Positions 39,352-40,395 of a stretch of 40,395 nucleotides of DNA are shown here, piece by piece (the stretch's first letter is position 1; the number at the start of each line of letters is the position of its first letter). Under the pieces are notes generated by a model. That model ran no database searches and was not told the DNA's origin. It saw only the letters and a program-made list of their open reading frames with translations. The stretch covers positions 1 through 40,395 of the forward strand of contig JBGSIZ010000024.1 in NCBI GenBank assembly GCA_041742255.1. The letters run 5' to 3'. The position numbers were made by a program, and so were the translations under genes. Source of the DNA: JBGSIZ01 sp041742255 (lineage in GTDB: Bacteria > Pseudomonadota > Alphaproteobacteria > Rhodobacterales > Rhodobacteraceae).

Positions 39352-40395
39352 ATGACGGCCAGTGCAGGCACCGTAACGCCCATGATGGCGCAATATCTGG
39401 AGATCAAGGCCGCCCATCCCGGTGCGATCCTGTTTTACCGGATGGGCGATTTTTACGAAATGTTTTTTGACGACGCCGTCGCCGCCAGCGGCGCGCTGGA
39501 CATTGCGTTGACCAAACGGGGTCAGCATCTGGGCCAGGATATCCCGATGTGCGGCGTCCCCGTTCATGCTGCCGAGGGATATTTCCTGACGTTGATCCGC
39601 AAGGGGTTCCGGGTTGCCGTTTGTGAGCAGATGGAAGACCCCGCCGAGGCGAAAAAGCGCGGGTCAAAATCGGTGGTGCGGCGGGACGTTGTGCGGCTGG
39701 TTACCCCCGGCACGCTGACCGAGGATACGTTGTTGGACGCGCGGCGGCACAACTACCTTGCTGCGTTTGCGACCGTGCGGGACGCCGCCGCATTGGCATG
39801 GGTCGATATATCGACGGGGGCGTTTCATGTGATGCCTTGTGCGCCCACCCGGCTGGGCCCCGAATTGGCCCGGTTGGGTCCGCGTGAGGTGTTGCTGGCC
39901 GAGGGCGACGAGGGCGATTGGGCCAATATAGTGTCCGATGCGGGTGCCGCGGTGACCACATTGGGGCGCGCCGCGTTTGACAGCACGTCCGGTGAAAAGC
40001 GGCTGTGTGCCCTATATCAGATTGCTTCGCTGGATGCGTTCGGGACGTTTGACCGGGCCGAGGTTTCGGCCATGGCCGCCGTCGTCGAATATCTGGAGAT
40101 CACCCAAAAGGGCAATCTGCCGTTGCTGCGCCCGCCCGTGGCCGAACGCCAAGGTGCCGCGATGCAGATTGACGCGGCGACGCGACGGTCGCTGGAGTTG
40201 ACCCATGCCTTGGGCGGGGGTCGTGCGGGGTCCCTGCTGGCAGCAATTGACCGGACCGTGACCCCCGGTGGCGCGCGGTTGCTGGAACGGCGGTTGGCCA
40301 GTCCGGCCTGTGATCTGTCGTTGATCCGCGCCCGGCATGACTGCGTCGGGTTTTTCGTGGAACAGGCCCGGTTGGCCGAAGACGTGCGCGACCGT
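39352..40395 (+). CDS. mutS: DNA mismatch repair protein MutS (5' part)
   Basis: Recognises mismatches and starts methyl-directed repair. 348 codons are open to the last base of the window; the gene continues beyond. The ATG at 39352 has GGGGGACC directly upstream; MMAQYLEIK at 39382 is an alternative. Domain I shows MAQYLEIKAAHPGAILFYRMGDFYEMFFDDAVAAS with the mismatch-binding FYE motif, then PMCGVPVHAAEGYFLTLIRKGFRVAVCEQMEDP. The connector and lever domains begin after VVRRDVVRLVTPGTLTED. The clamp and ATPase domains are outside the window. Divergent from maeB. Confidence 0.97.
   Translation, partial: MTASAGTVTPMMAQYLEIKAAHPGAILFYRMGDFYEMFFDDAVAASGALDIALTKRGQHLGQDIPMCGVPVHAAEGYFLTLIRKGFRVAVCEQMEDPAEAKKRGSKSVVRRDVVRLVTPGTLTEDTLLDARRHNYLAAFATVRDAAALAWVDISTGAFHVMPCAPTRLGPELARLGPREVLLAEGDEGDWANIVSDAGAAVTTLGRAAFDSTSGEKRLCALYQIASLDAFGTFDRAEVSAMAAVVEYLEITQKGNLPLLRPPVAERQGAAMQIDAATRRSLELTHALGGGRAGSLLAAIDRTVTPGGARLLERRLASPACDLSLIRARHDCVGFFVEQARLAEDVRDR

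Noticed and set aside
1..40395. CRISPR arrays, insertion sequences, prophage or defence genes
   Set aside because: Looked for regular spacer repeats, transposase motifs and terminal inverted repeats with target duplications; none seen. The only multi-copy element is the 81-bp pair.

Overview
The window is a chromosomal stretch of an alphaproteobacterium, most likely a member of the Rhodobacteraceae (Roseobacter group). The pointers are a rimP-nusA-ylxR-infB operon with a YlxR-L7Ae fusion, secA divergent from a parvulin-argJ-mutT operon, a 43-residue gene convergent with infB, a divergent comF/NDUFAF5-like methyltransferase pair, a malic enzyme with a phosphotransacetylase-like tail, and high-GC coding sequence with dense ATGA/GTGA gene overlaps. 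This assignment rests on recalled gene order and protein style, not on a search. I saw no rRNA, tRNA, CRISPR array, transposase or phage gene; nearly everything is core housekeeping.

Layout. 1-2148: the 3' part of dnaJ, a 49-residue cysteine-containing protein, an unusual 330-bp gap with a strong hairpin, and radC. 2162-8696: a membrane-anchored protein of unknown function, secA with its promoter and structured leader, and the operon parvulin PPIase-argJ-mutT. 8832-15097: a 43-residue protein, then the minus-strand translation/transcription operon rimP-nusA-ylxR-infB, whose leader carries an intrinsic terminator directly before rimP, preceded by a secreted Gly/Asn-repeat protein. 15208-21390: proline iminopeptidase divergent from ubiG, the minus-strand operon comF-grxC-nitrilase-marR, and on the plus strand a methyltransferase-like gene and hemH. 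21466-24879: envelope genes (small membrane protein, two L,D-transpeptidase-like proteins, a CAP-domain lipoprotein) and an rlmD-type RNA methyltransferase.

24883-31981: a pair of half-size ABC exporters (probable heterodimer) whose upstream region has a promoter, a 10-codon mini-ORF and competing stem-loops, which looks like leader-peptide regulation; then the hslO-nudL-cca operon and a divergent Nudix gene. 32134-40395: an integral membrane protein, argG with an SCP2-like gene, a sulfotransferase-like gene, an exported msrA, a malic enzyme/PfkB kinase operon, and the 5' part of mutS.

The items most worth attention are (1) the mini-ORF/stem-loop leader of the ABC exporter pair, (2) an 81-bp element found twice (17018-17098 and 32011-32091), gap-free and about 72% identical, carrying three 11-bp phased repeats and sitting in both convergent gaps that lack an ordinary terminator, (3) the terminator in the rimP leader, (4) the hairpin/pseudoknot region before radC and (5) small genes not covered by usual length cut-offs.
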